Positions 8,513-20,000 of a DNA stretch of 64,000 bases are shown in pieces. A model generated the notes under the pieces. The model did not search any database, was not told where the DNA came from, and saw nothing but the letters and a program-made list of their open reading frames with translations. The DNA comes from Stentor roeselii. Its lineage: Eukaryota; Ciliophora; Heterotrichea; Heterotrichida; Stentoridae. Numbering within the stretch: position 1 is the stretch's first letter; every line of letters starts with the position of its first letter. The position numbers were made by a program, and so were the translations under genes. Where the stretch lies: positions 62,001 through 126,000 of the forward strand of contig RSEH01000113.1 in assembly GCA_006503475.1 (NCBI GenBank), written 5' to 3'.

Positions 8513-10243
8513 AAAAATCTTAAACAGGTTGAAAGGAACCACTCAGCCTGTAGTACCCGGAAAAGGCTTCTTGACCAGGTCTTTGAAAAGGAAAGGTCCC
8601 AGTCAAGAAACAGTTCAGCTCCAAGAAAACCTGAATTCAAAACGATTTCAAAAAACTCAACAGTGACTCTCAAGACTTCCAAAGAAAACCTGAAAATTCA
8701 ATCAACTCAAACGAACCCAAAATACTCAAATGATAAAAAAAGTCGTTCTCGGTCACCTGCTTGTATAAAGAGAGACTTCAGTGAAGACTTAACAAAAACT
8801 CGCATTCTTCGAGACAAGAGTCTTGAAAAAAAAAGTCTTCCTCAGACTCGACCTGTCAAAAGGCCGGCTTCGACATCGAAACAAAACCCGCAGATTGAAA
8901 CTTTGACGAAGTTGGTTTCTCAGTTTTCCGTGCAGAAGATTCAGGTATTTTTCAAGTAGGATCTTAAAAATCTTGCTGTTGTTGGAAATGAAGATATCGG
9001 GAAAGTCTTGATTTTACTGTTGAAAGAAGTTGATCATCATTTACAGGACTTGAAAATCGTTTTTCCTGATATTTTGAATGAATATTTGACTAGCCCTGGA
9101 ATTGTTGTGCAAAGTATTAAAAATTTTAATGGGTTTCTTTTAGCTGGAAAGGTTCCGGAAAGTAAAGTTTATTTAGAGGTTTTTAGTAAGGCTCATGAAA
9201 TTTATGTCAAGGTTGAGGCGGTTAGTAATACTTTTGGACATCAACATTTGGTTAAATATTTGGAGAATGTTTTTAGGTTCAAAAAATTATCTACTAAGTT
9301 TATCAGATTTTTACAGCCTTTTGAAGTTGAGATTTTGAAACAGGAGAGGAAGGAAAGAATTGAAAAAGAGAAAATTGAAAAGGAAAAGTTAGAAAAAATA
9401 GAGAAGATTGAAAAGCAAACAATTCACTATCGTTCAATAACCCGATCAAAGCTCTGCCCATCAATTCCCAACTTTTCCTCTTCTCTAAAGCCTGAAGCCC
9501 TTTTAAAACCCGAGTTAAAAACCCACACAAAGACAGAAAGCTGCAGCATTCCATCAGACCACACAAAGCTCGAAATTCCCTCCAACAACTCCTTCGAAAC
9601 AACCGAAAAACTTGCAGATTCCTTCGACATCCGAGAGTCATTCCAAGACTCCAAAAAGTTCCTTCTCGACAAGTTCTTCAACAAAATGATAAACCCAGGT
9701 CTTCCCGGAAGTCTTCAAGAAAAGCTTCCATTAACTGAAGTGAAAAACCTGAACCTTGAAGACTGCAGAAGGGAAAAAGACTGCAAAAGTGCCAGTCGAA
9801 CTTCTTCGACTCCTCGTCCAGAGTCGACTTCAGAGCCTCGATCTTCAGAGTCCTCGAAAATGACTGAATCGAAAGGAAAACACGAGGAACTGAAAAGGAA
9901 AAATTTCATGGTTGGGACAAGATTTTATAAGAAAATCGATGAAAAATTTGTTAAGATGCTTGTGGAAAAAATGAAAAAGGATCCAAAAGAACTCGGAAAA
10001 TTGAAACTGAAAAGTTTAGAAGAATATTCTGAGAAAAAAACAGAGTTTATCAGGGCTAATAAAGAAATTTGGGTCAAGGAAATTGTTGATGTGTTGGTTG
10101 AAAGTGAAAAAGTGAATGATGAAAATGAAGCTATTCAGGCTATTAAGCAGAGTGCTTTGAATGAGTATTTAGGGCAAGAACGGGTAATCAAGACGATTGT
10201 TGCTCGGGCTGAACAGCTGGAGTCTTCATATCGTAAGCTTTAG
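8477..10243 (+). CDS. Hypothetical charged protein with coiled-coil segment
   Basis: Two exons joined by a 15-nt intron at 8945-8959; spliced length is 583 residues. Not recognised. The first 150 residues are Ser/Lys/Arg-rich and disordered. A compact helical region follows (about 155-280, around FPDILNEYLTSPGIVVQSIKNFN). Then come a Lys/Glu coiled coil (KEKIEKEKLEKIEKIEK), a Ser/Pro-rich linker and a C-terminal helical block ending in QLESSYRKL. This layout (disordered arms around a helical core) is common in ciliate cytoskeletal or basal-body proteins, but that is only a guess. The start lies in the second copy of a duplicated 5' end. Confidence 0.75.
8945..8959 (+). other. 15-nt intron
   Basis: GTATTTTTCAAGTAG, phase 0. 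It joins SVQKIQ to DLKNLAVVG. One of the two introns here that begin GTAT rather than GTAA. Confidence 0.9.
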
Positions 10244-10405
10244 GAGATTGTTAATGTTAATAAGTTTAGGTTTATCATTTCTTGTCTCTTTTTCAATTAA
10301 ATTTTAGGATATTTTTTGATAACGTGATCAAGACTATAACATGCTGCTCATTAATCAATAAATAATCATTATTAATTCTCCTTCTTTTAAAATAACCCTA
10401 ATCCT

Positions 10406-11833
10406 TTACTTTCTATAATTATTCGCGATATTCTGAATATAATCAGTATTTTCTGAAGGTTCTTTTAAAACCTCTAAATTTAATCTTGGCAAAGCAGGAG
10501 CAGAGGGTGGTCTTGACATAGGCTGCAAGTTGCAAGAAAGTATTTCTTGCATTCTGTCCTCAACAACAGCCTGCAACTCCAAATAAAGGCTACTGACCAT
10601 GCTATTGATATTATGCTCCATTTCCTGCACGATAAACTGAGTGATCTGCTGCACCCTGGCTGTTACTTCTTCCTTTATTTGAAGAGTGCTGATTGTATCA
10701 AGTTTCTGGGAAAGTCCTTCAATTTCCATATCGATAAACTCATAAAGTTCGCTTTCAAGTTCTTCAGCTGTTTGGCAGGTCTCCTTGAAACCAGAACCTT
10801 TTATTGGAGCTTTGATTAGCTTGTCGTAAACTCGTCCGTAGTTTTGAGGAGGAAGTTTTGGAGGACCTCTCTTGGCGTGGACTGGCAGCTGCAGAGCCTG
10901 CAACTGATACTCAGGAGGAATATTCAATCCATTATTCCTGCAGTTTCCTTCCAAATCCGCCAGAAGTTTTCTTGCCATCGAGTTGTACATATCTTTAATA
11001 TGATGATTAAGATCACTAAGTGCATTTTCATAAAGTTTTTCATAGGCCTTGTTCATTTCAGTAGAAAGACTGCGTCTTAATTTATTCATGCAGTCCTCAG
11101 CAGCATGACAGGCAAGTGTAGTAGTACTAGCAGTGATATGTCTTTCAAGTTCATCCTTAAATTTAAAAAACTTTTCATCTCCTTTCTTTTCAAAATTACT
11201 AGAAACAAAAGCCGTAGGTGTTAAAGTCATTTTTTTCCCTTCAGATGTTTTAACAATTCGATTCTTAGAAGGTGTTATTTCTCGAGACTTAGAAGATTTA
11301 AGAGGAGACTTTGGCTTCTCAACCTTTGCCATCAGAAGGTCTCTGATTTCAGAAGACTTGCACCTTGAAACACAGTCCTTTCCAAACTAATTAGAACTTA
11401 CAGAGTCCTTATGCCTCGGATTCGCTCCGTTGTCCAAAAGGATTTTAACGACTTTAGCATGGTTGTGGTAAACTGAAATCATCAAAGGAGTCCATCCTCG
11501 CTGGTCATAAGCGTCGACTTCTGAACCACTTCGAATCAGGTCTAAAACTATCTCGTCGTGGTTGTACCAACAAGCCAGGAATAACACTGACTGTCCAGCC
11601 TGATTTTATTTTACGTTGTTTCTAGAGTTTTGGTCACTTCCTTGCTTTAGAAGCTCTTGAACTACTTCTGACTTTCCTGATTTCACTGCTAGGGCAAGCG
11701 CTGTGTAGCCTGAGTCGTTTTTTTGGTTGATTTGGGATTTGGGGATGTATTGACGGACTCTGGATAGGTTTCCTTCTTCAGCTGCCATCATTAGAGGAGT
11801 GTAGCCTCCTGTTACATATCCGAGTTTAGACAT
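10406..11833 (-). CDS. Ankyrin-repeat protein with C-terminal helical domain
   Basis: Three exons with introns at 11600-11614 and 11387-11401; spliced length is 465 residues. Residues 1-145 form about four ankyrin repeats (GYTPLMMAAEEGNLSRV, GYTALALAVKSGKSEVV, LFLACWYNHDEIVLDLI, GWTPLMISVYHNHAKVV with a closing DNGANPRHKD). After a short linker and a Ser/Lys-rich disordered stretch comes a mostly helical region from about residue 190, with coiled-coil character (EFIDMEIEGLSQKLDTISTL). Ankyrin repeats bind proteins; the partner is unknown. Without the second intron the C-terminal part could be mistaken for a separate gene starting at 11332. Confidence 0.82.
11387..11401 (-). other. 15-nt intron (ankyrin gene, second)
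   Basis: The minus strand reads GTAAGTTCTAATTAG, phase 0. It contains CTAAT, a good match to the branch sequence that pairs with U2 GUAGUA. It joins the ankyrin part (RHKDS) to FGKDCVSRC and the C-terminal domain. Confidence 0.88.
11600..11614 (-). other. 15-nt intron (ankyrin gene, first)
   Basis: The minus strand reads GTAAAATAAAATCAG and ends CAG. It joins NSRNN to AGQSVLFLACW, restoring the third ankyrin repeat. Confidence 0.9.
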
Positions 11834-12015
11834 TTATGATGAAAATTTATTATTCTTAGAGTTTTTTATTCAAGTTTTCAATAGTTTTAGAAAATCATTG
11901 AAAATTTATGGTTTAGATATTAATGATGAAAATTTATTATAATTGTTAGAGTTTTTTCTTAAAGCTTTCAATAGTTTTAGAAAATCATTGAAAATTTATG
12001 GTTTAAATATTTTTG
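11831..12015 (-). repeat. Direct repeat built from the ankyrin gene's 5' end
   Basis: A unit of about 87 bp starting at the gene's first codons (GTTTAGACATTTATGATG on the + strand, 11824-11840) is repeated at 11911-11928 as GTTTAGATATTAATGATG, and begins again near 12001. In the copy the start codon has become ATA. The repeats fill most of the gap to the divergent CK1 gene at 12130. Confidence 0.75.
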
Positions 12016-12129
12016 AATCAAGAGTTTTCGAATAATGATTTTGATAAATTTTCATGAATTCTAAATCTCTAGAAAATATCCTCGTTCAATAAAATCCAAA
12101 AATCCTCAATAATCACTAATTCTTTAAAA

Positions 12130-13383
12130 ATGCATTCAAAAGGAACCATTATTGGAAACCGTTTTAAAATCCGCAAAAAACTTGGAGAAGGTTCATTCGG
12201 ATGTGTATTCAAAGCGAAAGACTTAACCACAAAGCATCTGGTAGCATTGAAGATCGATTCAAAACTTTCATCCCAACTTCAACTATCAAACGAAATCCAC
12301 GCATACGAAAGCCTTTCAGGTCTAACAGGAATTCCGAAGCTATTATCCTCAGGTCGTGGAAACGACTTCCTCTACTGTGCAATCGAATTACTATCAAAGA
12401 CCTTATCCCATCAATTAAAGAAAAAGCGAAACCTTTCATTAGGTTGCGTGATCGAAGTTTCTCTTCAACTATTACAAAGACTTGAAGAAATCCACGAGTC
12501 TTGCTACATCCACCGCGACATCAAGCCAAGCAACTTAATGACAGGTAAGAAAAAAGACAAGAAAACATTATTTTTGATTGACTTCGGCCTGTCGAAGAAG
12601 TACCGAGACCCAGTCACGAAGCAACACTCGATGTACGGCGAGGACCGCCAGATGATCGGTAATGTCAAATACGCTTCGCTTAACTCGCACTTGGGCATCG
12701 AGCAAAGCCGAAGAGACGACTTGGAGTCCTGGATCTTGCTCGCCATCGATCTCGTCATAGGCAAGTTGCCCTGGGACGACAGCAGGAATAACCTCGTCAG
12801 TTACGTCGCGCTTAGGATGAAGTCAAGTCTTTCCATTGACCAGTTGTGTGAAGGCTGCCCTTCAGAGTTCAATGAAATTTTCAAGTATATCAGAAGTCTT
12901 CATTTTGAGGAAAAACCGAATTATGAAGTTATTAGAACAAGTCTTTGTAATCTTTCTCAGAAATATTCACTTCTTTTGAGATTTGACTGGATTGTTAGAA
13001 GTCCGAGAAGACTTAGTAATGCTCATCTTGCTGTTAGGAAACCAAAGGAACGGAGAAGAGGGTCTGAAAATCTTGAAGCGGAACAACTTGCTTTTATTGT
13101 AAATGTTTTAAATGAAAATCACAGTGAAAAAAGCGCTTCTAGCTTTGAAGATAGTTCTTCAATTGGCTCTGGGATTTTATTTGAAACTCAAAAGACTCCT
13201 GAGCATTCTCCTCAGTCTAGCAAAGGCTTGACCTGCACATTTAGCCGACTTGCGATACCTGAAATAAAAGAAGGTGTTGCAGATGAGGAAGACTGTAAAA
13301 TGCTTGAAAGAGTTGATACAATAAAACACATTTACCCTGAATTTCGCAATAAGCGGGTTCATATTAGAGTAATTTCTGAGTAA
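12130..13383 (+). CDS. Casein kinase 1 family Ser/Thr kinase
   Basis: 417 residues. Kinase domain about 8-285: Gly loop LGEGSFGCVFKAKD, Lys in VALKID, catalytic loop YIHRDIKPSNLM, DFGLSKKYRDP, and the CK1 signature NVKYASLNSHLGIEQSRRDD in place of APE. All catalytic residues are present. The C-terminal tail (about 290-417) is Ser-rich and acidic, as in CK1 enzymes regulated by tail autophosphorylation. Substrates cannot be inferred; ciliates have many CK1 paralogues. It is followed after 31 nt by the TTLL gene in the same direction. Confidence 0.93.
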   Translation: MHSKGTIIGNRFKIRKKLGEGSFGCVFKAKDLTTKHLVALKIDSKLSSQLQLSNEIHAYESLSGLTGIPKLLSSGRGNDFLYCAIELLSKTLSHQLKKKRNLSLGCVIEVSLQLLQRLEEIHESCYIHRDIKPSNLMTGKKKDKKTLFLIDFGLSKKYRDPVTKQHSMYGEDRQMIGNVKYASLNSHLGIEQSRRDDLESWILLAIDLVIGKLPWDDSRNNLVSYVALRMKSSLSIDQLCEGCPSEFNEIFKYIRSLHFEEKPNYEVIRTSLCNLSQKYSLLLRFDWIVRSPRRLSNAHLAVRKPKERRRGSENLEAEQLAFIVNVLNENHSEKSASSFEDSSSIGSGILFETQKTPEHSPQSSKGLTCTFSRLAIPEIKEGVADEEDCKMLERVDTIKHIYPEFRNKRVHIRVISE

Positions 13384-13414
13384 AGTAAAATTAGTATGAA
13401 ATACTCATAATTTG

Positions 13415-14947
13415 ATGGAAAATGAGAAAATTAGGATCAATATTTCTAACACCCAGTATGAAGTAATTCAAGACCTCGCACGTGACCTTGGATTTGTTGT
13501 TAATGATGAAATTGAGGATAAAGACTCGGATATCTTCTGGATTGATAATGCACTTACACCTGACCAGCTTTCGGCTTTAACTTCTTATCAGAGGATTAAC
13601 CATTTCCCTGGGATTTATTGTATTTCTAGGAAGGATCATCTGGGGAAAAATCTTAAGGCTATGAGAGCTGCTTTTCCTGATGCTTATAACTTTTTTCCAC
13701 CGACTTGGGTGTTGCCGAAGGATTTGTCTGATTTTAAGTTGCAGTTTAATGAGAAAAGAGCTAAAACCTTCATCTGCAAGCCCGAGAACCTATCACAAGG
13801 CAAAGGAATATTCCTAACCCGTAAACTAGAAGAAGTTCCAGAAAGATGCGTAGTTCAAAGATACCTTCACAAGCCATACCTACTCGACGGTTTAAAATTC
13901 GATCTAAGAGTATACGTGCTACTAATATCCTGCGACCCCTTACGAGTATACATCCACAAAGAAGGTCTAGTGCGACTAGCAACAGAGCCTTACATAACGC
14001 CAACTCCAAGCAACCTTGACAACATCTGCATGCATTTAACAAACTACGCAATCAACAAATTCAGTTCAAAGTTCGTTTTTAACCAAGACGCTGAAAAGTC
14101 ATTCGCAGGTCACAAAAGAAGTTTATCTGCATTTCTATCAAATTTAAAAGAATCAGGCGAAAACACTGAAAAACTCTGGATAGATATTTCAGATATTGTA
14201 ATGAAAACACTTTGTGTCGCTCAGCCGTTACTTGCTCATCTTTATCGGTCAAGCCAGCCGAATGATTTGAGCAACTCGATTTGCTTTCAGATTCTTGGAT
14301 TTGATATTTTTTTAGATGACAGGCTCAGGCCTTACTTGCTGGAAGTCAATCATACCCCAAGCTTTACTACTGATACCCCTTTGGACTTGAAAGTTAAAAA
14401 AATGGTCATTGGGGATGCGTTGAGAATGCTTGGAATTAATAAGAAAATGGAATTTGACTTGAAAATTCCGAGGTCCACTAGGGGTGTTAAGGTCTTGAGA
14501 AATGTTAGGAATGAAATCAAGGAAAAGTGGAATTATAGCAGAATTCTTGTTGAGGATCAGGAAAGAGGTGGGTATTCTAGGATTTTTCCTGCCGTTGGAC
14601 AGGAGGTTTATGAGGAATATATGACTGCTGCTAGGGATGTTTGGATGACTAATTTGGGAATTAGGAAAAAATATAATCGGGAAGGATCGGCTGGACCTGT
14701 TAAATTGTCTCCTGTTGTTGCACATAAGTCTAATTTATCTTCTTTAGGGCAGAGGTCTTGCAATCACAAAGTAGGATCTCCTGTATTTTTAGCTGATTCT
14801 CGACAAGCCTACTCACCAAATAAGTCTCAAGTTAAAAAATTGCCAGCGATTAAATTAGCGTATGGAAATTATTTGCATCCAAGGGTGTTTGATTTTAATG
14901 ATTATTGTCATACTATCATCAATAAAGATATTGAGAAACAAGGATAG
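13415..14947 (+). CDS. Tubulin tyrosine ligase-like protein (TTLL, probable polyglutamylase)
   Basis: The first ATG in frame is 13415, giving 510 residues. ATP-grasp TTL domain about 50-380: FICKPENLSQGKGIFL, VVQRYLHKPYLLDGLKFDLR, YVLLISCDPLRVYIHKEGL, NICMHLTNYAINK and FDIFLDDRLRPYLLEVNHTPSF. The KFDLR and LEVNHTPSF motifs carry the nucleotide and Mg ligands. The family adds Glu (or Tyr/Gly) chains to tubulin in cilia and cortical microtubules; YLLDGLKFDLRVYVLL is closest to TTLL6/7/13-like glutamylases. The tail after 400 is basic. Synonymous codon composition changes abruptly near 13757 and back near 14165. Confidence 0.92.
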   Translation: MENEKIRINISNTQYEVIQDLARDLGFVVNDEIEDKDSDIFWIDNALTPDQLSALTSYQRINHFPGIYCISRKDHLGKNLKAMRAAFPDAYNFFPPTWVLPKDLSDFKLQFNEKRAKTFICKPENLSQGKGIFLTRKLEEVPERCVVQRYLHKPYLLDGLKFDLRVYVLLISCDPLRVYIHKEGLVRLATEPYITPTPSNLDNICMHLTNYAINKFSSKFVFNQDAEKSFAGHKRSLSAFLSNLKESGENTEKLWIDISDIVMKTLCVAQPLLAHLYRSSQPNDLSNSICFQILGFDIFLDDRLRPYLLEVNHTPSFTTDTPLDLKVKKMVIGDALRMLGINKKMEFDLKIPRSTRGVKVLRNVRNEIKEKWNYSRILVEDQERGGYSRIFPAVGQEVYEEYMTAARDVWMTNLGIRKKYNREGSAGPVKLSPVVAHKSNLSSLGQRSCNHKVGSPVFLADSRQAYSPNKSQVKKLPAIKLAYGNYLHPRVFDFNDYCHTIINKDIEKQG

Positions 14948-15329
14948 TTAGAATTGTTTAAATAAATACTTAGATTAATGTAAAATGATGAATAATTGAT
15001 TGGATATATTGTTGAAATTGAGAATTTTATCGATTATACCTTATTTTAATGATCTAGAATTGAATAAATTCATTATTTACCCAGTAAGTATTTCATTCGT
15101 TCAGTTCACTTAAACAAGACTCTTCATTCTCCAAAAATTGAATAAATTTAACTGGTTGGCAATTATTAATTTTTTATCGTTTTACTCAAATTATGCATTT
15201 TGCTAGTATTTTATCTTTCATATTCTTATAATTATGTAAAGAAATTTAGATGGATATGAATATTTTAATGATTAAGTCAGAGCAATAGAGTTTTTCTCAA
15301 ATAACTCAATTCCAAGCAATTTACTTATG

Positions 15330-16440
15330 TGCAATAATACAATGATAAAGCTCTTTATTCTCAATGTTCCAAAAATAAACTTTTTTCTCTTCTACTCTAA
15401 AGCAGGCGATTTTTCTGTTTGTTGCGAACTTGACAGAATCAACATCACCTGCAAGACCTTCGAAAAGTAAAATTTCTTTAAAACTGAGCAAGTCCCACAA
15501 TCTGACAGTTGATTAAAAATCCCCTGAGATGGCCATTTTTTTATTCAAAATATCAACACAAAATACAGAATCCTGATGCTCACTCAGAAAGCGAAACTTG
15601 GAAGATTTCAAATTCAAGACAATCAAGTTTTCCTTCCCCCCTCCTGAGGCATTAATAACCAGATTCATACCTGGTAAAAGCTCGCTGCCTTAATCAACCG
15701 CTAAAGCTCTTCAGTGCACTTTTGTTCTTGGGATAATACCCTGTCTACATGATATTTATGAAAATCAAACTTATGGACTTTAGATTGTTTTTTTAGGTCT
15801 TGTCATTGGACCCGGATTTAAATCTTTATTTTCAGTTGTTGAAACTGAATTAATTCTTTTATATGACCTTAAGAGTTGCGTGGTGTGGTATTGGATCTGT
15901 TTTAACTTATTTTTCATCTGGACATGCTATTTTATATTTCTTGTTTAGCTTATAGTTATTGAATTGTGATTTAAATTATGGGCTTCTAAGCTCAGTATTT
16001 AAGTATATTAATCAATGACATCAAAATGGTTTCCAATATCTAAATAAAACATGTTTTTCAAGGCGATTAGCACACATCTTTAATTATTTGTCTCTCGCAC
16101 CGAGCTGATTCAGTATCCCAAACAAAATTTTCATAGTTTCCATTTCTGACACAATAAAACTAATGTTTTTTTGAGTTCAACAGCAAAAGCAGCTTCCAAG
16201 TGTTCAAAGTAAACCTCGCTAAAACATTCTTTCAAATATCCCAGTCTTATCCAAGATCCAGAAACTGCAAAAGCTCCATCTCTAGAAATATCTTAACATT
16301 AAACAGTGGATCTATGAATCAAACAAGTTAGCTTAGAACTAGTCTCAATATCCCAAATCCTGATAAAAGTATCTTCCAACCCAGTGAGAAGAGTCCATAA
16401 ATCAATTGACACTTTTAAACCCTTCGTTGTGAGACTCTTG
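15330..16440 (-). pseudogene. Decayed WD40-repeat gene
   Basis: In the 2.1-kb gap 14948-17075, two minus-strand stretches still read as WD40 repeats. 16440-16130 gives LEDTFIRIWDIETSSKLTCL, then two stops, then DISRDGAFAVSGSW. 15780-15330 gives HQDSVFCVDILNKKMAISGDF, a stop, STVRLWDLLSFKEILLFEG, then VKFATNRKIACFRVEEKKVYFWNIENKELYHCII and further stops. The WD dipeptides and blade spacing are unmistakable, but several stops, which are not explained by 15-nt introns, and lost frame between the parts show a dead gene. It may be related to the intact WD40 gene at 17076. The rest of the gap (14948-15330, 16441-17075) is AT-rich with nothing recognisable. Confidence 0.75.
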
Positions 16441-17075
16441 GAATTTTTTTTATATACTGCGCTTTGATTCTATTCGATTAGTAATGACTAGGAATAATTA
16501 TTCTAAAATTTAGGTAACATTGATTAGCATCTTTATAATAAGAAGATGAAGAAAATCCCAAGGACTATACTTAAACTTTACATTACTCAAAAAGCTAAAA
16601 TTATTAATTTTCATTTCTAAAATTTAACTTTTCAAATCACTTTCAAATTATTATCTATCTGATTCAGTATTTTCTTTGTAGAGATAAATTCCTTTTTTGG
16701 CCAGAGGATTTTACCAACTAAAAAAAAATATAATGTCTTACTTACTAGCGCACTGAAAATTGATAATCTTTTCTATCGAATAAGAATTTTTATGCATTAA
16801 AACTATGAATAAGCCACAAAAATCGCTTTCCATAGACTGATTATCGTACCAAGATCATAAGAATAACAAAATTTACAAAAATGCATTTCAAGTCTAAAAA
16901 ATGTCATCAGAGGATGACTATCAGATTTAAGACACAGATTATTTTATTTAATCTGAAATAATTTAAGAATTTGAACTTTCTTCAATATCTCTCATAAAAC
17001 TTGGATTAACTGGTAATCATCCTACCTCGATTTTGTGAATTTTGAAGTATTTATAGATGAAATACAATTATATAA

Positions 17076-20000
17076 ATGGACTTCTCTTTGGTTTATGAAG
17101 AAAACTTGCTAGAAAATGATAAAGTGCAAGATTTATCCAGAACAAATGATGAGATGTCAAACTTGGAGTGGATACCGAATTACTACTTACTTTATGAGGG
17201 AAATTCTGGAAAGTTATTTGAAAATAATAGCTCATGGCCAAAGAAGGGAGATAAGGGAGGATTTATTATTCAAAGACTGGCATTTTCTCCCTGTCAAAAA
17301 TATTTAGCAACATTTTGCAACTGGTCAATAAAAGTATGGGATATAGATGCGAAGACTAAAGCGTTTTCTATAAAATCTAATGAAATTGAGTTGAAGTTCA
17401 GATTTTTATTCAAAGATCATCAATATAAGTATTCTTCTGTATTTTCCTATTCCAAGGATGGAATTTTTTTAATAGCCTTTGATAACAGTTGTGGCCTGAT
17501 AGTATGGAATTTACAAGAGCGAAAAGTAGACTATTCAATTGCAGTAGATAAAAAAAGTATTTTATCATTATCTTTAGATCTTAAAAGATTAGCTATTGGG
17601 TTCGAAAACAATATAACAATCTGGAATTTATATACTAAAACCGAAGAATTAATTCTTCTAGAACGCCCATTTATTCAATTGCAACTTTCATCAGATTCTA
17701 AATACTTAATACTTTTAAATGATAAAAACAATCTAATCTATTGGAACATAAAAAAAAATATTGAAGAGTTTATCCTGAATATTCGGAGTCCTCCTCAAAA
17801 AAGCAGTTTCCCAAAACCTAAATTTTCAAATGATGGAAATTTTTTCTATATTTTATACCTTGAAGAAGAAATAAGCCAAACCTCACGCTGGCTTCAAGGC
17901 GAAGTTTTCCAAATCAATACTAAAATTTTGCTTTGGGATTTAGTCGAAAAAGTTGAAGTATTTTGTAGTGGAATTTTCTCAGACATAAACAATATTATCA
18001 TCCTTTTTTCACCTGATAGAAAATTTATTATCACTCAAAATAGTTATGATTATTCACACATATATAATTTAAAGACATCAAAAAATGAGTTAATTATTGA
18101 TACATCCTTTAATCATAAACAAATAAAGTTTTTAATGTTTTCACCTGATAGCAGTCGAATTTTAATAAATATTGGTGGAAATATTTCACTACGAAATCTA
18201 GAAAATTTAAAAAAGAAGTCAATAATAGATCTAAATGGTGCTTCAGCTGAATATATGGTGTTTAGTTCAGATAATCGACACATCGCCACAATAGGACCTC
18301 AAGAAGAAATAAAAATTTTAAATCTATTCAACTCAAAAACTTATTTGAATTTAAGCAAAAATTGTCAATCATCTTCTTTTCTTATAAACCCAAGATACTT
18401 AAATTACTTATCACAAAATAATAAACAAAAGTATAAACATCTTAATACTTTTGATTGTTTTCAATTGAAAAACCGTGCAAAACAGAATAATAAAAAAAAA
18501 TCAGATAAAAATTGGTTTGATAAAACAGAAAAGTTTTACAGAACTGATAACAATAAGCACTTTCATTATATAGACGAAATACATATTCAACAAAATAGAT
18601 TATTTGAAGTTAAAAGTAAAATTGAAAACTCAGATTGCGTTGGAAGCTCTGATTTGGTTGAAGTTCATGAATTATCCCAAACTGGAAAATTTTCATTGAT
18701 TCGATTCCAAAGGCTAACAGCGAAAATTTGGAATATTTATAAAAACTGTCAAGAGTTTCCACCAAAAGAAAATTCTGACGTTTTAAGATGCTTAGCACTT
18801 TCTTCTAATCTTCAAATCGCTGTAGTCCAATGTGTTGATGGAGTTATAAGTGTTTGGAACATCTCTGAAAAAAGAGCAGAGTTTACATTAGATCAGACAT
18901 TTCCTATTATTTACACTTCTCTTTCTGTTAACGGAGAATTTGTTTCCATTCAATATGAAAACGGAGTTCTGAGTGTTTGGAATGTGAAAAGTAAAGAGGA
19001 AGAAATAAAGTTTTGTGATAAAAAAATTCAATCTTTTGAGTTCAGCCCTGATGGAAAGTTGTTTTCAGTGGCTTTTAGAGATGGTATAAAAATATTTAAT
19101 TTGATACAAAGAGTAGAAGAGAATTTTATTGTGTATGATGAAAGTTTTCAAATTTTTAGACATAAATCGCTCTTGTTTTCAACTTTTGGAAGGTTTTTAG
19201 CGATAAGGTTTAAAAATCAAGCTATAAAGGTTTTGAACTTGAATGATATGACAGAAATTATGATAAAAGATATAGGTCAATATCAACATTCAGTCTTTAG
19301 TCCAGATGACAAATTTTTAGCAATTTCATTTAAATCAGAAGTACCCAATCAAAATTTATCTACTATTGCACTTTGGAACCTTCAAACAAGTACTCAAGAT
19401 CATTTTTGGAATTTTGAAATGGAAGTGAGAAAGTTTTCTTTTACATTATTTAATAAAATCGTTCTATCTCTCAATGATGTGTTGGTTTATTTGGACTTGA
19501 AAGACAAGAAAGTGCTGAATACAAAAATAAAGACTTTTGGAAATTGTGAAGATATTTATATTTTTCCAAAAGAAAAAAGATTGACTGCAGTTTCTATTAA
19601 TGGAGTAGTTTCATTTGATTTTCAAAAGTCTGAAAAAGAGGAATTTTACTTTGATTTGATGGAAAATGATACAAATTACATACTAAATGAAAAAACTGAA
19701 TCGTTTTCTATTTCAAGTGATGGACAATATATATTAATGAAGACTTGGAAATACTGTTTTGAAATCTGGAATATGCAAAACATTAGAAGACAATCAATTA
19801 TAAATGATTCATTTAAGAGATGTAGTGATTTTAAATTTTCTCATGATGAGATGATCATGGTATCTCATTCAAGAGATGATAAAGTTATTTATATATGGAA
19901 TGTAGCAGATTGGAGCATTAAATTTATTCTCAATAGTCAAAATAATCATATTTCTTTTTATTTTTCTGACATGAATTTCTTTCTTGCATCAATAGGTAAT

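Noticed and set aside
9303-9684. Two overlapping antisense frames of 85-112 codons inside the 8477 gene
   Set aside because: They mirror the sense coding sequence, which shows a consistent protein with a proper intron; Phe/Ser-rich translations are typical of antisense shadows.
15330-16440. WD40 relic as a live gene with tiny introns
   Set aside because: Its stops are not flanked by 15-nt GT-AG segments that would restore the frame, and frame is lost between the two parts.
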